Of a stretch of DNA of 20,453 nucleotides, positions 1 through 9,378 are shown piece by piece. The position numbers and the translations under genes were made by a program. The stretch comes from Mesostigma viride (Eukaryota > Streptophyta > Mesostigmatophyceae > Mesostigmatales > Mesostigmataceae). The stretch is taken from NCBI GenBank assembly GCA_009746045.1, contig RPFO01001574.1, positions 1-20,453 on the forward strand. The letters are read 5' to 3'. The notes beneath the pieces were generated by a model. That model ran no database searches. It worked only from the letters and a program-made list of their open reading frames with translations, and was not told the origin of the DNA. The stretch's first letter is position 1; every line of letters starts with the position of its first letter.

Positions 1-308
1 CGTGTCACAGCGTGCTTGTACGCACAACCACCCGCGTTCCCCTCCGCCGGCGCCCCCGCCGCCGGGCTCTCCGCCGCCACCGGTGTTGCCCCTCCCGCCG
101 CCGGCCCTTCCGCGCCGTCGGAAGCTGCAGCGGCAGCACAGCAAATGCCCCTCCCCCCGCACCATCGTCGGGGCAACAGGCGCGCGGCGCTCATGCAGCA
201 AAGGCGGCGAAGGAGCGGAGGAAATCGGCGGCTTCTGGGTCATCGGGTTCCGATGCCGCGACGGCAGCAACTGGAAAAGCAACCCACCACACACTGCCAG
301 CTGTCCGG
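1..308 (+). CDS. Exon A (partial 5' end) of a large unrecognised gene
   Basis: This is the 3' part of an Ala/Pro-rich coding exon that runs off the left edge. From base 1 the frame reads an Ala, Pro, Gly and Ser-rich segment, and at the C6 run 153-158 the sense moves to the next frame. The second half is Ala/Ser/Lys-rich (motif KAAKERRKSAASGSSGSD) and ends at a donor, CGG|GTAGGT, with the last exon base at 308. In that second frame the exon ends exactly between codons (phase 0). This matches the phase-0 start of the exon at 7607; the other two frames do not match. One extra C in the C6 run would make the exon continuous. I see no known domain; the composition suggests a disordered N-terminal region. 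Linkage to 7607 is inferred from splice phase and strand, not from a transcript. Confidence 0.5.
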
Positions 309-346
309 GTAGGTGTTACGCACAAGGATGTGATTTTCTTGCGCCA

Positions 347-3300
347 TCCTTGTCCTTGTCCTTGTCCTTGTCCTTGTCCTTGTCCTTGTCCTTGTCCTTG
401 TCCTTGTCCTTGTCCTTGTCCTTGTCCTTGTCCTTGTCCTTGTCCTTGTCCTTGTCCTTGTCCTTGTCCTTGTCCTTGTCCTTGTCCTTGTCCTTGTCCT
501 TGTCCTTGTCCTTGTCCTTGTCCTTGTCCTTGTCCTTGTCCTTGTCCTTGTCCTTGTCCTGTCCTTGTCCTTGTCCTTGTCCTTGTCCTTGTCCTTGTCC
601 TTGTCCTTGTCCTTGTCCTTGTCCTTGTCCTTGTCCTTGTCCTTGTCCTTGTCCTTGTCCTTGTCCTTGTCCTTGTGCCAGCACGTTGTCCTTGTCCTTG
701 TCCTTGTCCTTGTCCTTGTCCTTGTCCTTGTCCTTGTCCTTGTCCTTGTCCTTGTCCTTGTCCTTGTCCTTGTCCTTGTCCTTGTCCTTGTCCTTGTCCT
801 TGTCCTTGTCCTTGTCCTTGTCCTTGTCCTTGTCCTTGTCCTTGTCCTGTCCTTGTCCTTGTCCTTGTCCTTGTCCTTGTCCTTGTCCTTGTCCTTGTCC
901 TTGTCCTTGTCCTTGTCCTTGTCCTTGTCCTTGTCCTTGTCCTTGTCCTTGTCCTTGTCCTTGTCCTTGTCCTTGTCCTTGTCCTTGTCCTTGTCCTTGT
1001 CCTTGTCCTTGTCCTTGTCCTTGTCCTTGTCCTTGTCCTTGTCCTTGTCCTTGTCCTTGTCCTTGTCCTTGTGTCCTTGCCTTGTCCTTGTCCTTGTCCT
1101 TGTCCTTGTCCTTGTCCTTGTCCTTGTCCTTGTCCTTGTCCTTGTCCTTGTCCTTGTGCCAGCACGTTGTCCTTGTCCTTGTCCTTGTCCTTGTCCTTGT
1201 CCTTGTCCTTGTCCTTGTCCTTGTCCTTGTCCTTGTCCTTGTCCTTGTCCTTGTCCTTGTCCTTGTCCTTGTCCTTGTCCTTGTCCTTGTCCTTGTCCTT
1301 GTCCTTGTCCTTGTCCTTGTCCTTGTCCTTGTCCTTGTCCTTGTCCTTGTCCTTGTCCTTGTCCTTGTCTTGTCATTGTCCTGTCCTTGTCCTCGTCCTT
1401 GTCCTTGTCCTTGTCCTTGTCCTTGTCCTTGTCCTTGTCCTTGTCCTTGTCCTTGTCCTTGTCCTTGTCCTTGTCCTTGTCCTTGTCCTTGTCCTTGTCC
1501 TTGTCCTTGTCCTTGTCCTTGTCCTTGTCCTTGTCCTTGTCCTTGTCCTTGTCCTTGTCCTGTCCTTGTCCTTGTCCTTGTCCTTGTCCTCGTCCTTGTC
1601 CTTGTCCTTGTCCTTGTCCTTGTCCTTGTCCTTGTCCTTGTCCTTGTCCTTGTCCTTGTCCTTGTCCTTGTCCTTGTCCTTGTCCTTGTGCCAGCACGTT
1701 GTCCTTGTCCTTGTCCTTGTCCTTGTCCTTGTCCTTGTCCTCGTCCTCGTCCTCGTCCTTGTCCTTGTCCTTGTCCTTGTCCTTGTCCTTGTCCTTGTCC
1801 TTGTCCTTGTCCTTGCCCTTGTCCTTGTCCTTGTCCTTGTCCTTGTCCTTGTCCTTGTCCTTGTCCTTGTCCTTGTCCTTGTCCTCGTCCTCGTCCTCGT
1901 CCTTGTCCTTGTCCTTGTCCTTGTCCTTGTCCTTGTCCTTGTCCTTGTCCTTGTCCTTGTCCTTGTCCTTGTCCTTGTCCTTGTCCTTGTCCTCGTCCTG
2001 TCCTCGTCCTTGTCCTTGTCCTTGTCCTTGTCCTCGTCCTCGTCCTCGTCCTCGTCCTTGGCCTTGGCCTTGTCCTTGTCCTTGTCCTTGTCCTTGTCCT
2101 TGTCCTTGTCCTTGTCCTTGTCCTTGTCCTTGTCCTTGTCCTTGTCCTTGTCCTTGTCCTTGTCCTTGTCCTTGTCCTTGTGCCAGCACTTGTCCTTGTC
2201 CTTGTCCTTGTCCTTGTCCTTCTTGTCCTTGTCCTTGTCCTTGTCCTTGTCCTTGTCCTTGTCCTTGTCCTTGTCCTTGTCCTTGTCCTTGTCCTTGTCC
2301 TTGTCCTTGTCCTTGTCCTTGTCCTTGTCCTTGTCCTTGTCCTTGTCCTTGTCCTTGTCCTTGTCCTTGTCCTTGTCCTTGTCCTTGTCCTTGTCCTTGT
2401 CCTTGTCCTTGTCCTTGTCCTTGCCTTGTCCTTGTCCTTGTCCTTGTCCTTGTCCTTGTCCTTGTCCTTGTCCTTGTCCTTGTGCCAGCACGTTGTCCTT
2501 GTCCTTGTCCTTGTCCTTGTCCTTGTCCTTGTCCTTGTCCTTGTCCTTGTCCTTGTCCTTGTCCTTGTCCTTGTCCTTGTCCTTGTCCTTGTCCTTGTCC
2601 TTGTCCTTGTCCTTGTCCTTGTCCTTGTCCTTGTCCTCGTCCTTGTCCTTGTCCTTGTCCTTGTCCTTGTCCTTGTCCTTGTCCTTGTCCTTGTCCTTGT
2701 CCTTGTCCTTGTCCTTGTCCAGCCTTGTCCTTGTCCTTGTCCTTGTCCTTGTCCTTGTCCTTGTCCTTGTCCTCGTCCTTGTCCTTGTCCTTGTCCTTGT
2801 CCTTGTCCTTGTCCTTGTCCTTGTCCTTGCCTTGCCCTTGTCCTTGTCCTTGTCCTTGTCCTTGTCCTTGTCCTTGTCCTTGTCCTTGTCCTTGTCCTTG
2901 TCCTCGTCCTGTCCTGTCCTTGTCCTTGTCCTTGTCCTTGTCCTTGTCCTTGTCCTTGCCCTTGTCCTTGTCCTTGTCCTTGTCCTTGTCCTTGTCCTTG
3001 TCCTCGTCCTGTCCTTGTCCTTGTCCTTGTCCTTGTCCTTGTCCTCGTCCTGTCCTCGTCCTGTCCTGTCCTTGTCTTGCCTTGTCCTTGTCCTTGTCCT
3101 TGTCCTTGTCCTTGTCCTTGTCCTTGTCCAGCACTTGTCCTTGTCCTTGTCCTTGTCCTTGTCCTTGTCCTTGTCCTTGTCCTTGTCCTTGTCCTTGTCC
3201 TTGTCCTTGTCCTTGTCCTTGTCCTTGTCCTTGTCCTTGTCCTTGTCCTTGTCCTTGTCCTTGTCCTTGTCCTTGTCCTTGTCCTTGTCCTTGTCCTTGT

Positions 3301-5882
3301 CCTTGTCCTTGTCCTTGTCCTTGTCCTTGTCCTTGTCCTTGTCCTTGTCCTTGTCCTTGTCCTTGTCCTTGTCCTTGTCCTTGTCCTTGTCCTTGTCCTT
3401 GTCCTTGTCCTTGTCCTTGTCCTTGTCCTTGTCCTTGTCCTTGTCCTTGTCCTTGTCCTTGTCCTTGTCCTTGTCCTGTCCTCGTCCTTGTCCTTGTCCT
3501 TGTCCTTGTCCTTGTCCTTGTCCTTGTCCTTGTCCTTGTCCTTGTCCTTGTCCTTGTCCTTGTCCTTGTCCTTGTCCTTGTCCTTGTCCTTGTCCTTGTC
3601 CTTGTCCTTGTCCTTGTCCTTGTCTTGTCCTTGTCTTGTCCTCGTCCTTGTCCTCGTCCTTGTCCTTGTCCTTGTCCTTGTCCTTGTCCTTGTCCTTGTC
3701 CTTGTCCTTGTCCTTGTCCTTGTCCTTGTCCTTGTCCTTGTCCTTGTCCTTGTCCTTGTCCTTGTCCTTGTGCCAGCCTTGTCCTTGTCCTTGTCCTTGT
3801 CCTTGTCCTTGTCCTTGTCCTTGTCCTCGTCCTTGTCCTCGTCCTTGTCCTTGTCCTTGTCCTTGTCCTTGTCCTTGTCCTTGTCCTTGTCCTTGTCCTT
3901 GTCCTTGTCCTTGTCCTTGTCCTTGTCCTTGTCCTTGTCCTTGTCCTTGTCCTTGTCCTTGTCCTTGTCCTTGTCCTTGTCCTTGTCCTTGTCCTGTCCT
4001 TGTCCTCGTCCTTGTCCTTGTCCTTGTCCTTGTCCTTGTCCTCGTCCTCGTCCTGTCCTTGTCCTTGTCCTTGTCCTTGTCCTTGTCCTGTCCTCGTCCT
4101 TGTCCTTGTCCTTGTCCTTGTCCTTGTCCTTGTCCTTGTCCTTGTCCTTGTCCTTGTCCTTGTCCTTGTCCTTGTCCTTGTCCTTGTCCTTGTCCTTGTC
4201 CTTGTCCTTGTCCTTGTCCTTGTCCTTGTCCTTGTCCTTGTCCTTGTCCTTGTCCTTGTCCTTGTCCTTGTCCTTGTCCTTGTCCTTGTCCTTGTCCTTG
4301 TCCTTGTCCTTGTCCTTGTCCTTGTCCTCGTCCTTGTCCTTGTCCTTGTCCTTGTCCTTGTCCTTGTCCTTGTCCTCGTCCTCGTCCTCGTCCTTGTCCT
4401 TGTCCTTGTCCTTGTCCTTGTCCTCGTCCTCGTCCTTGTCCTTGTCCTTGTCCTTGTCCTTGTCCTTGTCCTCGTCCTGTCCTTGTCCTTGTCCTTGTCC
4501 TTGTCCTTGTCCTTGTCCTTGTCCTTGTCCTTGTCCTTGTCCTTGTCCTTGTCCTTGTCCTTGTCCTTGTCCTTGTCCTTGTCCTTGTCCTTGTCCTTGT
4601 CCTTGTCCTTGTCCTTGTCCTTGTCCTTGTCCTTGTCCTTGTCCTTGTCCTTGTCCTTGTCCTTGTCCTTGTCCTTGTCCTTGTCCTTGTCCTTGTCCTT
4701 GTCCTTGTCCTTGTCCTTGTCCTGTCCTGTCCTTGTCCTTGTCCTTGTCCTTGTCCTTGTCCTTGTCCTTGTCCTGTCCTTGTCCTTGTCCTTGTCCTTG
4801 TCCTTGTCCTTGTCCTTGTCCTTGTCCTTGTCCTTGTCCTTGTCCTTGTCCTTGTCCTTGTCCTTGTCCTTGTCCTTGTCCTTGTCCTTGTCCTTGTCCT
4901 TGTCCTTGTCCTTGTCCTTGTCCTTGTCCTTGTCCTTGTCCTTGTCCTTGTCCTTGTCCTTGTCCTTGTCCTTGTCCTTGTCCTTGTCCTTGTCCTTGTC
5001 CTTGTCCTTGTCCTTGTCCTTGTCCTTGTCCTTGTCCTTGTCCTTGTCCAGCCTTGTCCTTGTCCTTGTCCTTGTCCTTGTCCTTGTCCTTGTCCTTGTC
5101 CTTGTCCTTGTCCTTGTCCTTGTCCTTGTCCTTGTCCTTGTCCTTGTCCTTGTCCTTGTCCTTGTCCTTGTCCTTGTCCTTGTCCTTGTCCTTGTCCTTG
5201 TCCTTGTCCTCGTCCTCGTCCTTGTCCTTGTCCTTGTCCTTGTCCTTGTCCTTGTCCTTGTCCTTGTCCTTGTCCTTGTCCTTGTCCTTGTCCTTGTCCT
5301 TGTCCTTGTCCTTGTCCTTGTCCTTGTCCTTGTCCTTGTCCTTGTCCTTGTCCTTGTCCTTGTCCTTGTCCTTGTCCTTGTCCTTGTCCTTGTCCTTGTC
5401 CTTGTCCTTGTCCTTGTCCTTGTCCTTGTCCTTGTCCTTGTCCTTGTCCTTGTCCTCGTCCTTGTCCTCGTCCTTGTCCTTGTCCTTGTCCTTGTCCTTG
5501 TCCTCGTCCTCGTCCTGTCCTTGTCCTTGTCCTTGTCCTTGTCCTTGTCCTCGTCCTCGTCCTTGTCCTTGTCCTTGTCCTTGTCCTTGTCCTTGTCCTC
5601 GTCCTCGTCCTTGTCCTTGTCCTTGTCCTTGTCCTTGTCCTTGTCCTTGTCCTTGTCCTTGCCCTTGTCCTTGTCCTTGTCCTTGTCCTTGTCCTTGTCC
5701 TTGTCCTTGTCCTTGTCCTTGTCCTTGTCCTTGTCCTCGTCCTCGTCCTCGTCCTTGTCCTTGTCCTTGTCCTTGTCCTTGTCCTTGTCCTTGTCCTTGC
5801 CCTTGTCCTTGTCCTTGTCCTTGTCCTTGTCCTTGTCCTTGTCCTCGTCCTCGTCCTCGTCCTTGTCCTTGTCCTTGTCCTT

Positions 5883-5913
<31 letters not shown>

Positions 5914-6846
5914 GCCTTGTCGTTGGCCTTGTCCTTGTCCTTGTCCTTGTCCTTGTCCTTGTCCTTGTCCTTGTCCTTGTCCTTGTCCTTGTCCTTGTCC
6001 TTGTCCTCGTCCTTGTCCTCGTCCTTGTCCTTGTCCTTGTCCTTGTCCTTGTCCTTGTCCTTGTCCTTGTCCTTGTCCTTGTCCTTGTCCTTGTCCTTGT
6101 CCTTGTCCTTGTCCTTGTCCTTGTCCTTGTGCCAGCACGTTGTCCTTGTCCTTGTCCTTGTCCTTGTCCTTGTCCTTGTGCTTGTCCTCGTCCTTGTCCT
6201 CGTCCTTGTCCTTGTCCTTGTCCTTGTCCTTGTCCTTTCCTTGTCCTTGTCCTTGTCCTTGTCCTTGTCCTTGTCCTTGTCCTTGTCCTTGTCCTTGTCC
6301 TTGTCCTTGTCCTTGTCCTTGTCCTTGTCCTTGTCCTTGTCCTTGTCCTTGTCCTTGTCCTTATCCTCGTCCTTGTCCTCGTCCTTGTCCTTGTCCTTGT
6401 CCTTGTGCTTGTCCTCGTCCTCGTCCTCGTCCTTGTCCTTGTCCTTGTCCTTGTCCTTGTCCTCGTCCTCGTCCTTGTCCTTGTCCTTGTCCTTGTCCTT
6501 GTCCTTGTCCTTGTCCTTGTCCTTGTCCTTGTCCTTGTCCTTGTCCTTGTCCTTGTCCTTGCCTTGCCCTTGCCCTTGTCCTTGTCCTTGTCCTTGTCCT
6601 TGTCCTTGTCCTTGTCCTTGTCCTTGTCCTTGTCCTTGTCCTTGTCCTTGTCCTTGTCCTTGTCCTTGTCCTTGTCCTTGTCCTTGTCCTTGTCCTTGTC
6701 CTTGTCCTTGTCCTTGTCCTTGCCCTTGTCCTTGTCCTTGTCCTCGTCCTTGTCCTTGTCCTTGTCCTTGTCCTCGTCCTTGTCCTTGTCCTTGTCCTTG
6801 TCCTTGTCCTTGTCCTTGTCCTTGTCCTTGTCCTTGTCCTTTTCTT
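347..6846 (+). repeat. 6.5-kb (TCCTTG)n hexanucleotide satellite
   Basis: Nearly uninterrupted TCCTTG units (CAAGGA on the other strand) fill this stretch, on the order of 1,000 copies. Variants are TCCTCG units in clusters, 5-bp TCCTG units that shift register, TTGCCC units, and rare GTGCCAGCAC or TCCAGC interruptions. The unit has no stop codon in any frame. It therefore gives Ser-Leu, Val-Leu and Cys-Pro dipeptides on the plus strand, and Lys-Asp, Arg-Thr and Gly-Gln on the minus strand. On the minus strand GG recurs every 6 bases, which fits a two-quartet G-quadruplex pattern. Length in the assembly may not equal length in the genome. Confidence 0.97.
675..6138 (+). repeat. Recurrent GTGCCAGCAC interruptions in the hexanucleotide array
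   Basis: The 10-mer GTGCCAGCAC (inverted-repeat halves GTGC/GCAC) breaks the array at 675-684, 1156-1165, 1688-1697, 2180-2189, 2482-2491 and 6129-6138. It is usually followed by GTTGTCC. A truncated copy, GTGCCAGCC, starts at 3770, and shorter TCCAGC forms lie near 2719, 3127 and 5047. The identical interruption in many places means array segments were copied as blocks rather than mutated independently. Spacing is irregular (roughly 300 to 640 bp in the first half). Confidence 0.85.
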
Positions 6847-6850
6847 GCTT

Positions 6851-7560
6851 GATTTTCTTGCGCCAACGGCCGTTGCAATTTGGAAATTAGGGTGTTATTT
6901 TTTTTTTGCCCAACGGCCGTCGGAACCTTGAAATTAGGGTGTGATTTTCATGCGCCAACGGCCGTTGGAACCCGTAAATTAGGGTGTGATTTTCATGCGC
7001 CAACGGCCGTCGGAACCTTAAAATTAGGGTGTGATTTTCATGCGCCAACGGCCGTTGGAACCTGGAAATTAGGGTGTTATTTTTCTGTCGCCAACGGCCG
7101 TTGGAACCTGGAAATGAAGGTGTCATTTTTCTCGCGCCAACGGCCGTTGGAAACTGGAAATTAGGGTGTGATTTTCATGCGCCAACGGCCGTTGGAACCT
7201 GGAAAATAGGGTGTGATTTTTCTCGCGCCAACGGCCGTTGGAACCTGGAAAATAGGGTGTCATTTTTCTCGCGCCAACGGCCGTTGGAACCTGGAAATTA
7301 GGGTGTGATTTTTCTGTCGCCAACGGCCGTTGGAACCTGGAAATTAGGGTGTGATTTTCATGCGCCAACGGCCGTTGGAACCTGTAAATTAGGGTGTGAT
7401 TTTCATGCGCCAACGGCCGTTGGAACCTGTAAATTAGGGTGTGATTTTCATGCGCCAACGGCCGTTGGAACCTGGAAATTAGGGTGTGATTTTCATGCGC
7501 CAACGGCCGTTGAAACCTGGAAATTAGGGTGTTATTTTTCCGGCGACGGCCGTTGGAACA
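6851..7560 (+). repeat. Palindromic 45-46 bp minisatellite, intron 1 array
   Basis: About 16 tandem units of 45-46 bp. Each has the core CGCCAACGGCCGTTGGAACC, then TGGAAATTAGGGTGTGATTTT. The core holds the perfect 14-bp palindrome CCAACGGCCGTTGG. Linker variants before the core include TTTTCATGCGCC, TTTTCTCGCGCC, TTTCTGTCGCC and TTTTCTTGCGCC. The first unit (near 6863, GTTGCAATT) and the last (near 7541, GGCGACGGCC) are degenerate, as expected at array edges. Short open frames through it are products of the repeat and not genes. Confidence 0.95.
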
Positions 7561-7606
7561 TAGTACTGACCTTCCGGCTATCTGTATGTTTTTTGCATGT
7601 GATCAG

Positions 7607-8761
7607 GGGCGTCCGTCCAGGCCGAGAACGGAGGAAGAGCGGGAGAAGTGGGCTTACAAGATTGAACATAACTGTGCGGTGGCGCATCTCACAACATTTT
7701 TTGAGGACTGGCGCCAACGAGCACCGGGCACCGACTTATGGTCGGTTATTGTGAAGACCTTTGAGAGGAAGGGGCTGCTGACGACACGTGCTGGAAATGC
7801 GAAGCCCAGCATTTTGGACTCCTGGGAGCCAGCGCCGTCCTCTCAAGTGCACGACAAGAATCTAACTGACACCATACAGGCGGCGTTTCATCTGCGGCAG
7901 AAGATACGCCTAGTTCCAGACGATGTCGACATCGTGGGGGGGTCCGCGATTGCGACTCAAGTACGGGCCCCCACGGAGAACTTGTGCCAACTCCCGGAAC
8001 TCATGCGGCACCGGACGGTGACGGTGCGGAATTGTAGGGGGCTCGCGCCGTGGTTCGTGGGGGCCGGCACAAGTCTGACAAAAGCAAAATGTGCCGTGCC
8101 GATCTTCCGGTTTGCGTGGCAGGTGCTGGCAGACCGTGATCCAGGTCTCTACAATTTATGGGTGCAGAGGAGTGAAAAGGTTCCTTACCACATTAAAATA
8201 CTGACGGGGGACGACAGTGACCGTGCCGTGCAGAGGTTCGGATACTATCGTTCGCCAACGGCCGAGGAAGCCATGTCCATTCTCCGGACGGACTCCCTGA
8301 AGGACATGGCGGCCGCTTGCTCAGACGAGTTGATCACCATGGAGTTGGATCCGTCCGAGTGGTCAAATGAATCTGAGCGTGAGGCAGTAGTTGACCTGAC
8401 GAAATCCGCGCTGGGGAGCTTGAACATCTCGGACCATGCCGGCCTTAAGGGTAAATTTCGAGACCAGACGCCTTGCGTGTTTGTGCAGTTTGCCGTGCTG
8501 GACGGCAACCACTACACACAGATGTTGAAGTCCGTGATTTTCGAGGGCTCTGACGAGCAAGTGAGTACTGCGATAGCTGGCGAGATTGCGGGTAAACAAA
8601 AGGGCAAGTTCGTGGAGACAACCGACGAGGCGTTTGATTTGTGGAGGGGGTTGGTGAGGGACGCGGAGAAGTTCAAGTACACCAATCTGGACGTGCTCAA
8701 GGGCTGGGAGGTGGAGGGGGAAGCACTGATCCCGCCCATGAAGGACATGCGGACGCAAAAG
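7607..8761 (+). CDS. Exon B: 385-codon globular exon of the unrecognised gene
   Basis: The exon opens after the acceptor TGATCAG and closes at AAG|GTAAAT, both in phase 0, and is open for 385 codons with no homopolymer break. An in-frame stop follows only inside the intron, at 8801-8803. The protein is mixed and globular-looking, with an early EEEREKWAYKIEHNC helix, Trp-rich segments (FEDWRQRAPGTDLWSV, FRFAWQVLADRDPGLYNLW) and FVQFAVLDGNHYTQML about 305 residues in. The VLDGNH string is faintly like the DGN(H) motif of ParB/sulfiredoxin-type domains, but nothing else supports that. I do not recognise the family. Splicing to the flanking exons is inferred from matching phases. Alternatively the exon could belong to a decayed domesticated transposon protein. 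Confidence 0.6.
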
Positions 8762-9378
8762 GTAAATATAACGGATCGGGTGTGGGAACGTTTTAGGCAC
8801 TAGATGTTATTTTTCTTGCGCCAACGGCCGTTGGAACCTGGAAATTAGGGTGTGATTTTTCTTGCGCCAACGGCCGTTGGAACCTGGAAATTAGTGTGTG
8901 ATTTTTCTTGCGCCAACGGCCGTTGGAACCTGGAAATTAGGGTGTCATTTTTCCTGCGCCAACGGCCGTTGGAACCTGGAAATTTGGTTGATATTTTTCT
9001 TGCGCCAACGGCCGTTGGAACCTGGAAATTCGGTCGACATTTTTCTTGCGCCAACGGCCGTTGGAGCCTGGAAATTAGGGTGTGATTTTTCTTGCGCCAA
9101 CGGCCGTTGGAACCTGGAAATTAGGGTGTGATTTTTCTTGCGCCAACGGCCGTTGGAACCTGGAAATTAGGGTGTGATTTTTCTTGCGCCAACGGCCGTT
9201 GGAACCTGGAAATTAGGGTGTGATTTTTCTTGCGCCAACGGCCGTTGGAAACTGGAAATTAGGGTGTGATTTTTGTTCGGGAACGGCCGATCTTCCAAAG
9301 TGTAAGGACAAAATGTCATGTCGTGTGTTGTATGACCGTTTTTTGTCTCAAACACTGATTCACATTTCATGCATGCAG
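8762..9378 (+). other. Intron 2, mostly minisatellite
   Basis: The donor GTAAAT follows AAG at 8761, and the acceptor TTTCATGCATGCAG ends at 9378 after a T-rich tract (CGTTTTTTGTCTC near 9338). The intron is 617 bp with phase 0 on both sides. About 45 unique bases follow the donor and about 80 precede the acceptor; the remainder is the palindromic minisatellite. Confidence 0.6.
8812..9296 (+). repeat. Palindromic 46-bp minisatellite, intron 2 array
   Basis: Ten full units plus one decayed terminal unit (GGGAACGGCCGATCTTCC at about 9279-9296), all in the same orientation as the intron 1 array. These units are more uniform than those of intron 1; most carry TGTGATTTTTCTTGCGCC as linker. Two variants around 8980-9040 read ATTTGGTTGATA and ATTCGGTCGACA where the others read ATTAGGGTGTGA. 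Confidence 0.95.

Larger units (their letters stand above)
309..7606 (+). other. Intron 1 (7.3 kb), filled with satellite repeats
   Basis: The proposed intron starts with the donor GTAGGT at 309 and ends with the acceptor TTTTTTGCATGTGATCAG at 7606. Both borders are phase 0. Only about 20 unique bases follow the donor before a truncated minisatellite unit begins, and about 50 unique bases precede the acceptor. The rest is the TCCTTG array and the 45-46 bp minisatellite. The transcript would carry the pyrimidine-rich strand, with around a thousand UCCUUG copies. The splice sites are inferred from consensus and phase only. Confidence 0.5.

Noticed and set aside
347-6846. Telomeric or subtelomeric repeat
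   Set aside because: TCCTTG/CAAGGA is not a known telomere unit, lies internally between exons and is flanked by minisatellite on both sides.
2-6931. Giant open frames of about 2,000-2,300 codons on both strands encoding Ser-Leu, Cys-Pro, Val-Leu, Lys-Asp, Arg-Thr or Gly-Gln dipeptides
   Set aside because: They result from a stop-free hexanucleotide. All six frames are open over long stretches and frames shift at 5-bp units. No composition or conservation signal supports a protein, although dipeptide-repeat translation cannot be excluded.
6880-7503. Short open frames with repeated PTAVGTWKLGCDFHA or RFQRPLAHENHTLI peptides
   Set aside because: These are translations of the 46-bp minisatellite in several frames and on both strands. 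The unit is not a multiple of three and copies vary in length, so no frame is maintained.
347-7560. CRISPR array
   Set aside because: Both repeats are contiguous tandem units without unique spacers, and the window is eukaryotic.
7565-7606. Coding start of exon B placed at 7529
   Set aside because: That stretch is the degenerate last minisatellite unit plus a T-rich pre-acceptor tract. The acceptor TGATCAG at 7606 and phase match make 7607 the better exon start.
8459-8530. ParB-like nuclease domain suggested by FAVLDGNHYTQ in exon B
   Set aside because: Only a short motif-like string matches; the rest of the domain pattern is not visible, so I do not name a function from it.
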